A DNA stretch of 50,819 nucleotides from Methylibium sp. (GCF_013817345.1 NZ_JACDCW010000018.1:1-50819); one strand, 5' to 3'. Positions 35,988 to 45,436 are shown, numbered from the stretch's first letter. A program made the numbers and translations. The notes: generated by a model not told the origin, from the sequence alone.

Positions 35988-36920
35988 ATGAGCACCGTAC
36001 CTCCTGTCCCAGCGCCTCAGCCCGGCCCGCAGCCGAGCGCCGTGCAGGCGCATCTGCGCAGAGCCGCTCATTTAGGGCAGGCGCCGTGGCTGCACCGCGA
36101 GATCGCGCAGCGCATGGCGGGGCGCCTCTCGGTGGTGCTTGCGAAACCGGTGCGTGTGATCGACTGGTGGGCCGCACTCGGCGGCGGCGGCGGTGCGCTG
36201 CGCGCGCAGTACCCGAGGGCGCACATCGAGGCGGTCGAGCCGACCGACGCGCTGCTGCAGCGCAGCCAGCGCGCGGCCCGCGCGCCCTGGTGGTCGCCAC
36301 GGCGCTGGCGCGCCGCCTCGTCCTCGGCATGGCGCGAGGACGCGCTGCCGCGCGAGGCGCAGGCGCAACTGCTGTGGGCCAACATGATGCTGCACTGGAG
36401 CGTGGAGCCGGCGGCCACGTTCGCGCACTGGCACGAGGCACTCGCGGTCGACGGCTTCGTGATGTTCTCCTGCTTCGGTCCGGACACGCTGCGCGAACTG
36501 CGCGCGCTGTACCGCAAGCTGGGCGAGCCGCCGCCCGCGCATGCCTTCATCGACATGCACGACTTGGGCGATGCCATGGTGCATGCCGGCTTCGCCGATC
36601 CCGTGATGGACATGGAGCGCCTCACGCTCACGTGGGCCGATGCGCCGAGCGCCCTGGCAGAACTGCGTACTCTGGGCGGCAACGCTTCGGCGCAGCGACA
36701 GGCCGGCCTGCGCACCCCGCGCTGGCTCGCCCGCCTGCACGAGTTGCTCGCGAGCGAATTGACCGGCCCGGACGGGCGTCTGCATCTGACGTTCGAGATC
36801 GTCTACGGCCATGCCTTCAAGCCGGCGCCGCGCGTGCGCGTCGCGGCGCAGACGAGCATCTCGCTCGACACGCTGCGAACGATGGCGCGCAGCGGCAGCA
36901 AAGGCGCGGCCGATGCCTGA
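35988..36920 (+). CDS. BioC-like SAM-dependent methyltransferase
   Basis: A 310-residue protein related to malonyl-ACP O-methyltransferase (BioC). The class I motif I is unusual (VIDWWAALGGGGGALRAQYP in place of DLGCGTG); AVEPTDALLQRS and LLWANMMLHWSVEPAATFAHWHEAL follow as in BioC, and FSCFGPDTLRELRALY is the post-IV region. The Trp-Trp variant of motif I recurs in BioC-like proteins of Burkholderiales as I recall. No other biotin gene is nearby, so biotin synthesis is suggested by homology only. It starts 26 bp from comF, sharing a compact divergent promoter region. Confidence 0.75.
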   Translation: MSTVPPVPAPQPGPQPSAVQAHLRRAAHLGQAPWLHREIAQRMAGRLSVVLAKPVRVIDWWAALGGGGGALRAQYPRAHIEAVEPTDALLQRSQRAARAPWWSPRRWRAASSSAWREDALPREAQAQLLWANMMLHWSVEPAATFAHWHEALAVDGFVMFSCFGPDTLRELRALYRKLGEPPPAHAFIDMHDLGDAMVHAGFADPVMDMERLTLTWADAPSALAELRTLGGNASAQRQAGLRTPRWLARLHELLASELTGPDGRLHLTFEIVYGHAFKPAPRVRVAAQTSISLDTLRTMARSGSKGAADA

Positions 36921-37024
36921 GCAAGTCGAGATCGCGATCGGCGGTGCGATAGACTCCCGCGCTGTGCGCAGGTGTCGCGGTATGGTCCGCGGCGACTGCG
37001 ACGACGCAGCAAGGAGCCAGCAGC

Positions 37025-37564
37025 ATGTCAGCGCCCACCCCACCGGACGGGCTGCCGGCGCACCTCACCTTCGGGCAGGTGCATGCGAGCGACGGACACC
37101 GCGACAACGCGGCGGTCTCGGTGGAGTGGGTGCTCAAGCGCAACTGCTCGCTGTCGCCTTTGCAACTGCTCGCGGTATATGCATCCGTGTGCGTGATTTC
37201 GTTGGGAATAGCAACATACTTCTGGGTTCACGGCGCCACCTTGGTGATGCCGTTTGCGTGGGCCGAGGTGCTCGTGTTCGGTGCAGCCTTGTTGTTCTAT
37301 GCGCGCCACGCGGCCGATCGCGAGTGCATCGCATTGCAATCGGGTCGCCTGACGGTGGAGCACCAGCACGGCGGGCGCTTCGATCGCGCCGAGTTCGTGT
37401 CCGAGTGGGTTCGTATCGAGCCGCAGGGTGACGATCGGTCCTTGATCGAGTTGTCGGGTCAGGGCCGGGACATTGCGGTGGGTCGCTACGTGCGGCCCGA
37501 ACTGCGGCGGGCACTGGCCGAGGAATTCCGCACGGCCTTGCGGCAATGGCCGTCGGGGCGGTGA
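37025..37564 (+). CDS. DUF2244 membrane protein, cox-locus associated
   Basis: A 179-residue protein with two central transmembrane helices (around LLAVYASVCVISLGIATYFWV and WAEVLVFGAALLFYARH) and a C-terminal soluble part (ECIALQSGRLTVEHQ; ELRRALAEEFRTALRQWP). It matches DUF2244, often beside haem-copper oxidase genes, with an assumed but unproven assembly role. AAGGAG at 37011-37016 sets the start. It lies 26 bp before coxB, so it is probably in the cox operon. Confidence 0.85.
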   Translation: MSAPTPPDGLPAHLTFGQVHASDGHRDNAAVSVEWVLKRNCSLSPLQLLAVYASVCVISLGIATYFWVHGATLVMPFAWAEVLVFGAALLFYARHAADRECIALQSGRLTVEHQHGGRFDRAEFVSEWVRIEPQGDDRSLIELSGQGRDIAVGRYVRPELRRALAEEFRTALRQWPSGR

Positions 37565-37590
37565 GTCGAGAGATTAGTTTGGAAGCGAGC

Positions 37591-38787
37591 ATGATGAAGA
37601 CGATCAAGGGCCTCAAGAGCGCCGCACTGGCCGTGCACCGGCAGCTTGCCCAGGCCGGTCTCGGTCTGGCGGTACTGTTGACCACGACCGCCGCACGCGC
37701 AGTGGGCGATCTGCCCGGCGGCCCGGCCGTCAATCAGCTCGATCTTCACCCGCCTGCGACACGCATCGCCGAGGAACAGATATGGCTGCACAACTTCATG
37801 ATGATCCTGTGCACGCTCATCTTCCTGGGCGTGTTCGGGGTGATGTTCTATTCCATCCTGAAGCACCGCAAGTCCAAGGGCGCGAAGCCGGCCAACTTCC
37901 ACGAATCGACCACGGTCGAGATCGCCTGGACCATCGTGCCGTTCATCATCGTGATCTTCATGGCGCTGCCGGCGACGAAGGTGGTCGTTGCGATGAAGGA
38001 CACCACCAATGCCGACCTGACCATCAAGGCCACCGGCATGCAGTGGAAGTGGGGTTACGACTACATCAAGGGCGAGGGCGAGGGCATCGCGTTCGTCTCC
38101 ACGATCGACGCCACGCACCGCGCCATGTCCGACGCCGGCCAGCCGGCCGGTGACGACTACCTGCTCAAGGTCGACAACCCGCTGGTCGTGCCGGTCGCAA
38201 AGAAGGTCCGCATCATCACCACCGCGAACGACGTGATCCACTCCTTCGCCGTCAACTCGCTCGGCATCAAGCAGGACGCGATCCCCGGTTTCGTGCGCGA
38301 CACTTGGTTCCGTGCGGAGCAGACCGGCGACTACTACGGGCAGTGCCAGGAGCTGTGCGGCAAGGAACACGCCTACATGCCCATTCACGTCAAGGTGGTC
38401 TCGCAGGACGACTACGCCGTCTGGGTCGAAGCCCGAAACAAGGAAATGTCGGCCCTGGCCGACGACCCCGCCAAGGTGTGGGCTCTGCCGGAACTGACCG
38501 CGCGCGGCGAGAAGGTCTATGCCGCCAATTGCGTGGCCTGCCACCAGGCCAGCGGCAAGGGGGCCGGCCCGATCAAGCCGCTCGACGGCTCGGCCGTCGT
38601 GCTCGACGCCGACAAGTCCAAGCAGATCGCGATCCTGCTGCATGGGGCCGGTGGCGGCGCGATGCCGCCGTGGCCTCAGCTCTCCGACACGGAGATCGCC
38701 GCGGTCGCGACCTACACCAAGAACAGCTGGTCCAACCAGACCGGTCAGATCGTGCAGCCGGCCGACGTGGCCGCCGCCCGCAAGTAA
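37591..38787 (+). CDS. coxB: Cytochrome c oxidase subunit II with C-terminal cytochrome c domain
   Basis: The electron entry subunit, 398 residues. A signal-like N-terminus (cut probably after ARA, residue about 41) precedes two transmembrane helices. The CuA cupredoxin domain follows, with ligands Cys252, Cys256, His260 and Met263 (CQELCGKEHAYMP) and an upstream His in DVIHSFAVNSLG. The fused class I cytochrome c has Cys314-Val-Ala-Cys317-His318, and a methionine in GGGAMPPW is the probable sixth ligand. The fusion makes this caa3-type. Tandem ATGs at 37591 and 37594 follow GGAAG; the frame extension to 37546 overlaps DUF2244 and is rejected. Confidence 0.96.
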   Translation: MMKTIKGLKSAALAVHRQLAQAGLGLAVLLTTTAARAVGDLPGGPAVNQLDLHPPATRIAEEQIWLHNFMMILCTLIFLGVFGVMFYSILKHRKSKGAKPANFHESTTVEIAWTIVPFIIVIFMALPATKVVVAMKDTTNADLTIKATGMQWKWGYDYIKGEGEGIAFVSTIDATHRAMSDAGQPAGDDYLLKVDNPLVVPVAKKVRIITTANDVIHSFAVNSLGIKQDAIPGFVRDTWFRAEQTGDYYGQCQELCGKEHAYMPIHVKVVSQDDYAVWVEARNKEMSALADDPAKVWALPELTARGEKVYAANCVACHQASGKGAGPIKPLDGSAVVLDADKSKQIAILLHGAGGGAMPPWPQLSDTEIAAVATYTKNSWSNQTGQIVQPADVAAARK

Positions 38788-38814
38788 TTCCAGCCGTCTC
38801 TCCGAGGACATCCC

Positions 38815-40437
38815 ATGAGTGCAGTTCTCCCCCACGATCATGTCGGTCACGGCCACGACGAAGCCCACGCGCACCCCCATGGCTGGCGGCGCTGGATGTA
38901 CGCCACCAATCACAAGGACATCGGGACGCTGTACCTGCTGTTCTCGCTGACCATGCTGATGATCGGCGGCGTGCTGGCCATGGGCATCCGCGCCGAGCTG
39001 TTCCAGCCGGGCCTGCAGCTGATCAATCCGGAGCTGTTCAACCAGCTCACCACCATGCACGGCCTGATCATGGTGTTCGGCGCCATCATGCCGGCCTTCG
39101 TGGGCTTTGCGAACTGGATGGTGCCGCTGCAGATCGGCGCGGCCGACATGGCTTTCGCGCGCATGAACAACTTCAGCTTCTGGCTGCTGATTCCGGCGGC
39201 CATCATGCTGTCGGCGTCATTCTTCATGCCCGGCGGCGCGCCGGCGGCGGGTTGGACGCTCTACGCGCCGCTGACGCTGCAAATGGGCCCGTCGATGGAC
39301 ATGGCCATCTTCGCGCTGCACATCCTGGGCGCGAGCTCGATCATGGGCTCGATCAACATCGTGGTCACCATCCTCAACATGCGCGCGCCCGGCATGACGC
39401 TGATGAAGATGCCGATGTTCGCCTGGACCTGGCTGATCACCGCCTACCTGCTGATTGCAGTGATGCCGGTGCTGGCCGGGGCGATCACCATGACGCTCAC
39501 CGACCGCCATTTCGGCACGAGCTTCTTCAACCCGGCGGGCGGCGGCGACCCGGTGATGTACCAGCACATCTTCTGGTTCTTCGGACACCCGGAGGTCTAC
39601 ATCATGATCCTCCCGGCCTTCGGCATCATCAGCCAGATCGTGCCGGCGTTCTCGCGCAAGCGGCTGTTCGGCTACACCTCGATGGTGTACGCCACCGCGT
39701 CGATCGCGATCCTGTCGTTCATCGTCTGGGCGCACCACATGTTCACCACCGGCATGCCGGTGACGGGGCAGCTGTTCTTCATGTACGCGACCATGCTGAT
39801 CGCGGTGCCCACGGGCGTGAAGGTGTTCAACTGGATTGCCACCATGTGGCGCGGCTCGATGACCTTCGAGACGCCGATGCTGTGGGCGGTGGGCTTCATC
39901 TTCGTGTTCACGATGGGCGGCTTCACCGGCCTGATCCTGTCGGTCGCGCCGGTCGACATCCAGCTCCAGGACACGTACTACGTCGTGGCCCACTTCCACT
40001 ACGTGCTCGTGGCCGGTTCGCTCTATGCCATGTTCGCCGGCTACTACTACTGGAGCCCCAAGTGGACCGGGGTGATGTATTCCGAGACGCGCGGCAAGAT
40101 CCATTTCTGGGGCTCGCTGATCTTCTTCAACATCACCTTTTTCCCGATGCACTTCCTCGGGCTGGCGGGCATGCCTCGGCGCTACGCCGACTACCCGATG
40201 CAGTTTGCCGACTTCAATGCGCTGGCCTCGGTAGGCGCGCTCGGCTTCGGTTTGATGCAGGTCTATTTCATCGTTTTCGTCGTCGTCCCTGCCATGCGTG
40301 GCATCGGCGAGAAGGCACCGCAACGTCCTTGGGAAGCGGCTGAAGGCCTGGAGTGGGAAGTGCCGTCACCGGCGCCTTTCCACACCTTCGAGACCCCCCC
40401 CAAGCTCAACGCAGCGGCGACGCGAATTGTCGACTGA
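38815..40437 (+). CDS. coxA: Cytochrome c oxidase subunit I
   Basis: The catalytic haem a/a3-CuB subunit, 540 residues with 12 expected transmembrane helices. His258, Glu260 and Tyr262 lie in [10 protein letters not shown] (CuB ligand, proton gate and cross-linked tyrosine). [12 protein letters not shown] holds the other CuB histidines, HFHYVLV the haem ligands, and MHGLIMVFG the low-spin haem His. The N-terminal tail is His-rich (residues 7-22). GAGGACATCCC precedes the ATG. The stop lies 31 bp before the small protein gene. Confidence 0.98.
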   Translation: MSAVLPHDHVGHGHDEAHAHPHGWRRWMYATNHKDIGTLYLLFSLTMLMIGGVLAMGIRAELFQPGLQLINPELFNQLTTMHGLIMVFGAIMPAFVGFANWMVPLQIGAADMAFARMNNFSFWLLIPAAIMLSASFFMPGGAPAAGWTLYAPLTLQMGPSMDMAIFALHILGASSIMGSINIVVTILNMRAPGMTLMKMPMFAWTWLITAYLLIAVMPVLAGAITMTLTDRHFGTSFFNPAGGGDPVMYQHIFWFFGHPEVYIMILPAFGIISQIVPAFSRKRLFGYTSMVYATASIAILSFIVWAHHMFTTGMPVTGQLFFMYATMLIAVPTGVKVFNWIATMWRGSMTFETPMLWAVGFIFVFTMGGFTGLILSVAPVDIQLQDTYYVVAHFHYVLVAGSLYAMFAGYYYWSPKWTGVMYSETRGKIHFWGSLIFFNITFFPMHFLGLAGMPRRYADYPMQFADFNALASVGALGFGLMQVYFIVFVVVPAMRGIGEKAPQRPWEAAEGLEWEVPSPAPFHTFETPPKLNAAATRIVD

Positions 40438-40468
40438 GACCGTGCTGGCAGTGACAAGCGAGTCGCAG

Positions 40469-40585
40469 ATGGCCACCACGCCCGAGCAACGCAGGAAGAA
40501 CCTGCGCCTGGCACTGATCCTCGCGTCGGTGGCGCTGGCGTTCGCGCTCGGCCTGCTCGCCAAGCTGACGCTGTTCGGCGCCTGA
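40469..40585 (+). CDS. Cytochrome oxidase small assembly protein
   Basis: A 38-residue single-pass protein: a charged N-terminus (MATTPEQRRKNLRL) followed by one hydrophobic helix (ALILASVALAFALGLLAKL). It sits between coxA and ctaG, where a small assembly protein of this shape is regularly found in Burkholderiales. A GTG at 40442 would add nine residues. The function is inferred from position only. Confidence 0.75.
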   Translation: MATTPEQRRKNLRLALILASVALAFALGLLAKLTLFGA

Positions 40586-40594
40586 CCGGCCCTC

Positions 40595-41245
40595 ATGAAC
40601 AAGCCCATTGGCCGCGACCCTGGCGGCAAGTCCTCCGGCAGTGCGCGCATGCGCGGCAACAACCGCCGCATGCTCGGCAAGCTGGCCGTCATCACGATGA
40701 TGATGTTCGGCTTCGGCTACGCGCTGGTGCCCTTGTACGAGGCGGTCTGCGACGCGCTCGGTATCAACGTGCTGTCTTTGTCCGAGCGCAATGCCACCGG
40801 CGCCGGCATGGGCACCGCGGCCAACACGCAAATCGACCGCAGCCGCACCGTCACGGTGGAGTTCGACGCCAACGCGCGCGGGCCATGGGACTTCAAGCCG
40901 GCCGTGCGCTCGCTGGAAGTCCACCCGGGCGAGCTGACCACGGTGATGTACGAGTTCAAGAATACGCAGAACCGGGCGATGTCCGCGCAGGCGATTCCCA
41001 GCTATGCACCCAAACAGGCGATGCCCCACTTCAACAAGCTGGAGTGTTTCTGTTTCAACGAATATCAGTTGCAGCCGGGTGAGGCCAAGCAGTGGCCGGT
41101 GGTGTTCTACGTCGATCCCAAGTTGCCGAGGGACGTGCGCACGATCACGCTGTCCTACACGTTCTTCGAAGTCGGCGGCAAGCCGGTCGCGCAGCAATCC
41201 CCCGAGTCGCAAAGCGCTGAGCCGAGGGTCAAGGCGCCGTCATGA
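40595..41245 (+). CDS. ctaG: Cytochrome c oxidase assembly protein CtaG (Cox11)
   Basis: Delivers copper to the CuB site of subunit I. The 216 residues have an N-terminal transmembrane helix (LAVITMMMFGFGYALVPLYEAVCDALG) and a periplasmic immunoglobulin-like domain with the copper motif ECFCFNEYQL and PVVFYVDPKLP. It starts 9 bp after the small protein gene and overlaps DUF2970 by 4 bp (ATGA). Confidence 0.97.
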   Translation: MNKPIGRDPGGKSSGSARMRGNNRRMLGKLAVITMMMFGFGYALVPLYEAVCDALGINVLSLSERNATGAGMGTAANTQIDRSRTVTVEFDANARGPWDFKPAVRSLEVHPGELTTVMYEFKNTQNRAMSAQAIPSYAPKQAMPHFNKLECFCFNEYQLQPGEAKQWPVVFYVDPKLPRDVRTITLSYTFFEVGGKPVAQQSPESQSAEPRVKAPS

Positions 41246-41472
41246 GCAGTGACCTGGGGTCCGCGGCTCGGCGCAAAGGCTCGTTCCGCCAGACGGCGCG
41301 GGCGGTGGCGTGGTCGTTTTTCGGTGTGCGCAAATCGGCCGACCAGGAAAAGGATCTGAGCGAGATCAACCCGGTGCACGTGATCGTCGCCGGCGTCATC
41401 GGTGCGCTGCTGTTCATCGCCGCGCTGATCGGCCTGGTGAGTTGGGTCATCGGCAGCGGCGTGGCCGGCTGA
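41242..41472 (+). CDS. DUF2970 small membrane protein
   Basis: A 76-residue protein with an amphipathic N-terminus (TARAVAWSFFGVRKSADQEKDL) and one C-terminal transmembrane helix (VHVIVAGVIGALLFIAALIGLVSWVIG). It fits DUF2970, found almost only beside cox genes. The 4-bp overlap with ctaG implies coupled translation. A 117-bp gap without a recognised gene follows before coxC. Confidence 0.88.
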   Translation: MSSDLGSAARRKGSFRQTARAVAWSFFGVRKSADQEKDLSEINPVHVIVAGVIGALLFIAALIGLVSWVIGSGVAG

Positions 41473-41589
41473 GCGCATAGAGTCACGGTCCGAGTAGTAG
41501 AGGCAAACGAAAGATCGAGCGGCAGCCGGCGGAGTGGTCCGCCTCGAAGCAGGCTTTGAATCCCGCGAAAAGAGTTCTCAGGAGAAAAC

Positions 41590-42471
41590 ATGTCGGCAGC
41601 AACCCAGGGGCAAGCGCCTTACTACTTCGTGCCGGGGCCCTCGCGGCACCCGATCATGGCCGCCATCGGCCTGTTCTTCGTGATCCTCGGCGCCGGCCAA
41701 TGGGTCAACGGATCGAGCTGGGGCGCCTATTCGGTCTTGTTCGGTCTGGTCTGGTGGGGCTTCGTGCTGCAGCAATGGTTCCGCGAAGCGATCAGCGAAA
41801 GCGAGAAGGGCCTGTACGGCCACCGCGTCGACCTGTCGTTCCGCTGGAGCATGAGCTGGTTCATCTTCTCCGAGGTCATGTTCTTCGGCGCCTTCTTCGG
41901 CGCGCTCTACTGGCTGCGCCAGCATTCGGTGCCCAACCTGGGCGGCCTCGAAAACGCGCTGTTGTGGCCCGATTTCAAGGCGGTGTGGCCGAGCATGGCA
42001 GCCGGCGCGACCGCGTCGCCGGCCGGCGTGGTCGAGCCCTTCACCACCATGGGCCCGTTCTGGCTGCCGACCATCAACACGGCGCTGCTGCTGACGTCGG
42101 GCGTCACACTGACCATCGCCCACCATGCACTGCGTGAAAACCATCGGGGCAAGACCATCGCCTTCATGTGGCTTACGGTGCTGCTCGGCGCGACCTTCCT
42201 CGTCGTGCAGGGCTACGAGTACTACCACGCCTACGCCGATCTGAACCTCAAGCTGAGCAGCGGCGCCTTCGGTTCGACCTTCTTCATGCTGACCGGCTTT
42301 CACGGCTTTCACGTGTTCGTCGGCATGCTGATGCTGCTGTTCATCACCATCCGCATCATGAAGGGCCACTTCACGCCGGACCGTCACTTCGGCTTCGAGG
42401 GCGCGGCCTGGTACTGGCACTTCGTCGACGTGGTGTGGCTGGGCCTGTACATCGTCGTGTACTGGTTCTGA
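41590..42471 (+). CDS. coxC: Cytochrome c oxidase subunit III
   Basis: A 293-residue seven-helix subunit. The conserved SEVMFFGAFFGALYW, GVTLTIAHHALRENHRG, VVQGYEYYHAYADLNLKLSSGAFGSTFFMLTGFHGFHV and C-terminal WYWHFVDVVWLGLYIVVYWF are all present. AGGAGAAAAC precedes the ATG. A strong bidirectional terminator follows 17 bp after the stop. Confidence 0.98.
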   Translation: MSAATQGQAPYYFVPGPSRHPIMAAIGLFFVILGAGQWVNGSSWGAYSVLFGLVWWGFVLQQWFREAISESEKGLYGHRVDLSFRWSMSWFIFSEVMFFGAFFGALYWLRQHSVPNLGGLENALLWPDFKAVWPSMAAGATASPAGVVEPFTTMGPFWLPTINTALLLTSGVTLTIAHHALRENHRGKTIAFMWLTVLLGATFLVVQGYEYYHAYADLNLKLSSGAFGSTFFMLTGFHGFHVFVGMLMLLFITIRIMKGHFTPDRHFGFEGAAWYWHFVDVVWLGLYIVVYWF

Positions 42472-42488
42472 GTTCTCCGGCTCACCCC

Positions 42489-42523
42489 GCGAAAAGAGCG
42501 CCGCCGGCGCTCTTTTCGCTTTT
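42489..42523. terminator. Bidirectional terminator between coxC and the DUF2909 gene
   Basis: A perfect 14-bp stem (GCGAAAAGAGCGCC/GGCGCTCTTTTCGC, 3-nt loop) spans 42489-42519, with TTTTC downstream on the plus strand and A/T-containing arms that supply U-runs in both directions. It abuts the stop codon of the convergent DUF2909 gene. Confidence 0.88.
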
Positions 42524-42744
42524 CACCGGAACAAGGGCAGCCCGGTCGGTTGGATCCAGCCCAGCTTGTAGGCCACGAGGATGAAGACGAACAGCGCCAC
42601 CGACAGCCCAATGCGCAGCGCCAGGGCCTGCAGCATGCGGTTGGTCTTGGGCTTGCCGTCGCGGCCGTCACCCAGCAAGGCACGGCCGGCAGAGGCCAGC
42701 GCCACGATGATGCCGAAGAAGGCCAGCCCCACGATCCACTTCAT
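42523..42744 (-). CDS. Twin-transmembrane protein, DUF2909 family
   Basis: A 73-residue protein with two hydrophobic helices (KWIVGLAFFGIIVALASAG and ALRIGLSVALFVFILVAYKLGW) joined by a short charged loop (RALLGDGRDGKPKTNRM). It fits DUF2909 in size and in location between coxC and SURF1. It is transcribed against the cox genes, ending at the shared terminator, with its start 36 bp from the divergent SURF1 gene. Function unknown. Confidence 0.85.
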   Translation of the reverse strand: MKWIVGLAFFGIIVALASAGRALLGDGRDGKPKTNRMLQALALRIGLSVALFVFILVAYKLGWIQPTGLPLFR

Positions 42745-42780
42745 GCGCTCACTGTATGGCAACGCCACGGCGCGCTTCGT

Positions 42781-43515
42781 GTGAGTGCCAACGCACGCCG
42801 ATGGGTCGTCTTGCTCGCCACGCTGGTCGCTGTGGGGGTGACGGCGCGCCTGGGCCTGTGGCAGCTCTCTCGAGCCGCCCAGAAGGAGGCGATGCAGGCC
42901 GGCCTGCAAGCGCGTAGCAGCCTGCCGGCGCTTGCGCCCGCCGACCTGGCACGCAGCCTTGAGGCCGCCGCTGATCAACACTACCGCGGCGTTACGCTCG
43001 GTGGTCGCTGGCTGGCCGAGCACACCGTCTTTCTCGACAACCGGCAGATGAACGGACGGCCCGGCTTCTTCGTTCTCACACCGCTGGAACTCGCCCCGGG
43101 CGACGCAGTGCTGGTCCAGCGCGGCTGGGCGCCACGCCACCGACTCGACCGCGCGCTGCTGCCCGAAGTGCCCACGCCGTCCGGCGCGGTGAGCGTGAGC
43201 GGCCGCATTGCCGGGCCGCCGGCTGCCCTTTACGACTTCGCCGAGGGCGAGGCCGGCCGGCTCCGGCAAAATATCCACCTCGAAGGCTACGGTCGCGAAA
43301 CCGGCTTGTTGCTTCGGCCGCTCACGGTGATGCAAAGCAGCGACGAAGCGCTTCATGATGGCTTGTTGCGTGAGTGGCCGCTCCCCGCGGCCGACGTTCA
43401 CAAGCACTACGGCTATGCCTTCCAGTGGTTCGCCCTGGCCACCCTCTTCACCGGTTTGTATGTCTGGTTCCAACTCCTCCAGCCCCGGCTACGGCAGCGA
43501 CGCTCGCACCGGTGA
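42781..43515 (+). CDS. SURF1-family cytochrome oxidase biogenesis protein
   Basis: A 244-residue haem a insertion factor for subunit I. It has two terminal transmembrane helices (WVVLLATLVAVGVTARLGLWQL near the start and YAFQWFALATLFTGLYVWFQL near the end) flanking a periplasmic domain with YRGVTLGGRWL, VFLDNRQMNGRPGF, VQRGWAPRH and the terminal HYGYAFQW. The start is a GTG at 42781; no ATG fits. The 3' end overlaps the next gene by 56 bp in another frame. Confidence 0.93.
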   Translation: MSANARRWVVLLATLVAVGVTARLGLWQLSRAAQKEAMQAGLQARSSLPALAPADLARSLEAAADQHYRGVTLGGRWLAEHTVFLDNRQMNGRPGFFVLTPLELAPGDAVLVQRGWAPRHRLDRALLPEVPTPSGAVSVSGRIAGPPAALYDFAEGEAGRLRQNIHLEGYGRETGLLLRPLTVMQSSDEALHDGLLREWPLPAADVHKHYGYAFQWFALATLFTGLYVWFQLLQPRLRQRRSHR

Positions 43516-44179
43516 GGCGGCGACGCCCGAGCCGCTGAACTTCGCGGTCCACAGCCTGCCTTCGCCCGTGCTTCCCCGCGCGCAGGCACGCCACGGCCGG
43601 CTCAAGATGCTGCTGGTGCTGCTCGTTTGCGCCGCGCCGGTGATCGCGTCTTATGTCACCTACTACCTGATCCGCCCGCAAGGCGGCACCAACCACGGCG
43701 TGCTCATCCAGCCCCAGCAGCCTTTTCCGGACTTGGGAGCACTGCCGCTCACGGATCTGCAGGGCGCGAGCGTCGCCCCGGCGGCGCTCAAGGGCCAGTG
43801 GCTGCTCGTGACGGTGGCCGGCGGCGCCTGTGACGCGCTTTGCGAACGGCAGCTCTACCTGCAGAGGCAGCTGCGCGAGGCGCTCGGCAAGAACCGAAGC
43901 CGCGTAGACCGCGTCTGGCTCATCGACGACAAGGCCGCCGTGCGCCCCGAGTTGCTGCCTGCCCTGCAGGGTGCATTGGTGCTGCGTGCGCCGCGCGAGG
44001 CGTTGGCCGGATGGCTGCAAGCGGCCCCCGGGCAGAGCCTGGCGGCGCATTTCCACGTCGTCGATCCGCTCGGCAACTACATGATGCGTTTCCCCGCGCC
44101 CAGCGATGCGTCGGCCATCAAACACGATCTCGAGAAGCTGCTGCGCGCCTCGGCGAACTGGGACCCGGCAGGACGCTGA
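43460..44179 (+). CDS. SCO-like membrane-anchored thioredoxin-fold protein in the cox locus
   Basis: A 239-residue protein with a Ser/Gly-rich cytoplasmic leader, one transmembrane helix (RLKMLLVLLVCAAPVIASYVTYYLI, about residues 49-73) and a periplasmic domain. The domain contains Cys124-Asp-Ala-Leu-Cys128, a Cx3C pair placed as in SCO copper proteins, then RVDRVWLIDD and AAHFHVVDPLGNYMMRFP, resembling the SCO end strand. The usual SCO His spacing is shifted (His in AAHFHVVDP). I infer a redox or copper role in CuA assembly; homology is weak. The ATG at 43460 overlaps SURF1 by 56 bp and is the only in-frame ATG before the membrane helix. It lies 7 bp before ctaA. Confidence 0.72.
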   Translation: MSGSNSSSPGYGSDARTGEAATPEPLNFAVHSLPSPVLPRAQARHGRLKMLLVLLVCAAPVIASYVTYYLIRPQGGTNHGVLIQPQQPFPDLGALPLTDLQGASVAPAALKGQWLLVTVAGGACDALCERQLYLQRQLREALGKNRSRVDRVWLIDDKAAVRPELLPALQGALVLRAPREALAGWLQAAPGQSLAAHFHVVDPLGNYMMRFPAPSDASAIKHDLEKLLRASANWDPAGR

Positions 44180-44186
44180 AGCGCAC

Positions 44187-45422
44187 ATGGACAGCTCCTC
44201 GCTTGTCGATCTGCAGCCGCTTGCACGCATGGCGCTGCTCGGCATCCTCATCGCGCTCGGCCCGCTGGCCTGGGTGTGGGCGAGAACGCGCGGCGCCGAC
44301 CGCAGCCGGCGCCGTCACGCCTTGACCCTGCTGACCTTGTTCCTCACCTTCGATCTGGTGCTGTTCGGCGCCTTCACCCGGCTCAGCGACTCCGGCCTGG
44401 GCTGCCCCGACTGGCCCGGCTGCTACGGAAGCGCCAGCCCGGTGGGGGCCCGCGAGTCCATTCGGGCCGCCGAAACGGCCCTGCCGAGCGGCCCGGTCAC
44501 CCATGCGAAGGCCTGGATCGAGATGCTGCACCGCTACCTCGCCACCGGCGTGGGCGTGCTCATCATCGCGATGACGGCGCTCGCCTGGCAGCAGTGGCGC
44601 GAGCAGCGCCGCCGGGCGCAGCGCACGCCGATCCATGCGGCGCCGTTCACCTCGCCCTGGTGGGCGACGGCGACCTTGGTGTGGGTCTGCATCCAGGGCG
44701 CCTTCGGGGCTTTCACGGTGACGCTCAAGTTGTACCCGGCGATCGTCACGGCGCACCTGCTCGGCGGTCTGGCCTTGCTGGTTCTGCTGGCGGTACAGGC
44801 CTGGGGTGGGCGAGGCGAGCCGGTGGGGGTCAGCCCTGCGCTCAGGCGCGGCATGGTGGCGGTGGCAACGCTGGCCGGGCTCCAGATCGCACTTGGCGCC
44901 TGGGTCAGCACAAACTATGCGGTGCTGGCCTGCACCGATTTCCCGATGTGCCAGGGCCGCTGGTGGCCGGCGATGGACTTCGAACAAGGCTTTGCGCTGC
45001 TGCGACCGCTCGGCGTCGGCGCGGGCGGCGGCTGGCTGCCCTTCGAGGCGCTGACCGCCATCCACATGGCGCACCGGCTCGGCGCCGCGGTGCTGCTGGC
45101 CGCGCTCGCCGCACTGGCCTGGCGCCTTTCGCGGCGCGCGGCGTTGCGGCGATTTGCCTATGGCCTGGTCGCCATAGCCCTGTGGCAGCTAGCGAGCGGC
45201 GTCAGCAATGTCGTGCTCGGCTGGCCGCTGGCCGCTGCCCTGGGCCACACTGGAGGCGCAGCCGCACTGGTGCTGCTGCTGACGGCGTTGATGATGCGCG
45301 GCGTTGCCACCGAACACACCGAGCTGGACCTCGTCGAACTCGAACGCGGGCGCACCGAAATCAAGGGTGCCGAAGCCAGGTCGCGGCGCCCGGGCGCCGT
45401 CCCGGCGCGCGGCACTCTCTAG
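44187..45422 (+). CDS. ctaA: Heme A synthase (COX15/CtaA)
   Basis: Oxidises haem O to haem A. The 411-residue protein has eight expected membrane helices, with the duplicated family motifs [22 protein letters not shown] and [19 protein letters not shown]. Haem-binding histidines lie in [23 protein letters not shown] and [13 protein letters not shown]. It has a charged C-terminal tail. The start is the ATG at 44187, 7 bp after the SCO-like gene. Confidence 0.95.
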   Translation: MDSSSLVDLQPLARMALLGILIALGPLAWVWARTRGADRSRRRHALTLLTLFLTFDLVLFGAFTRLSDSGLGCPDWPGCYGSASPVGARESIRAAETALPSGPVTHAKAWIEMLHRYLATGVGVLIIAMTALAWQQWREQRRRAQRTPIHAAPFTSPWWATATLVWVCIQGAFGAFTVTLKLYPAIVTAHLLGGLALLVLLAVQAWGGRGEPVGVSPALRRGMVAVATLAGLQIALGAWVSTNYAVLACTDFPMCQGRWWPAMDFEQGFALLRPLGVGAGGGWLPFEALTAIHMAHRLGAAVLLAALAALAWRLSRRAALRRFAYGLVAIALWQLASGVSNVVLGWPLAAALGHTGGAAALVLLLTALMMRGVATEHTELDLVELERGRTEIKGAEARSRRPGAVPARGTL

Positions 45423-45436
45423 CATCGGCGCTTGCC

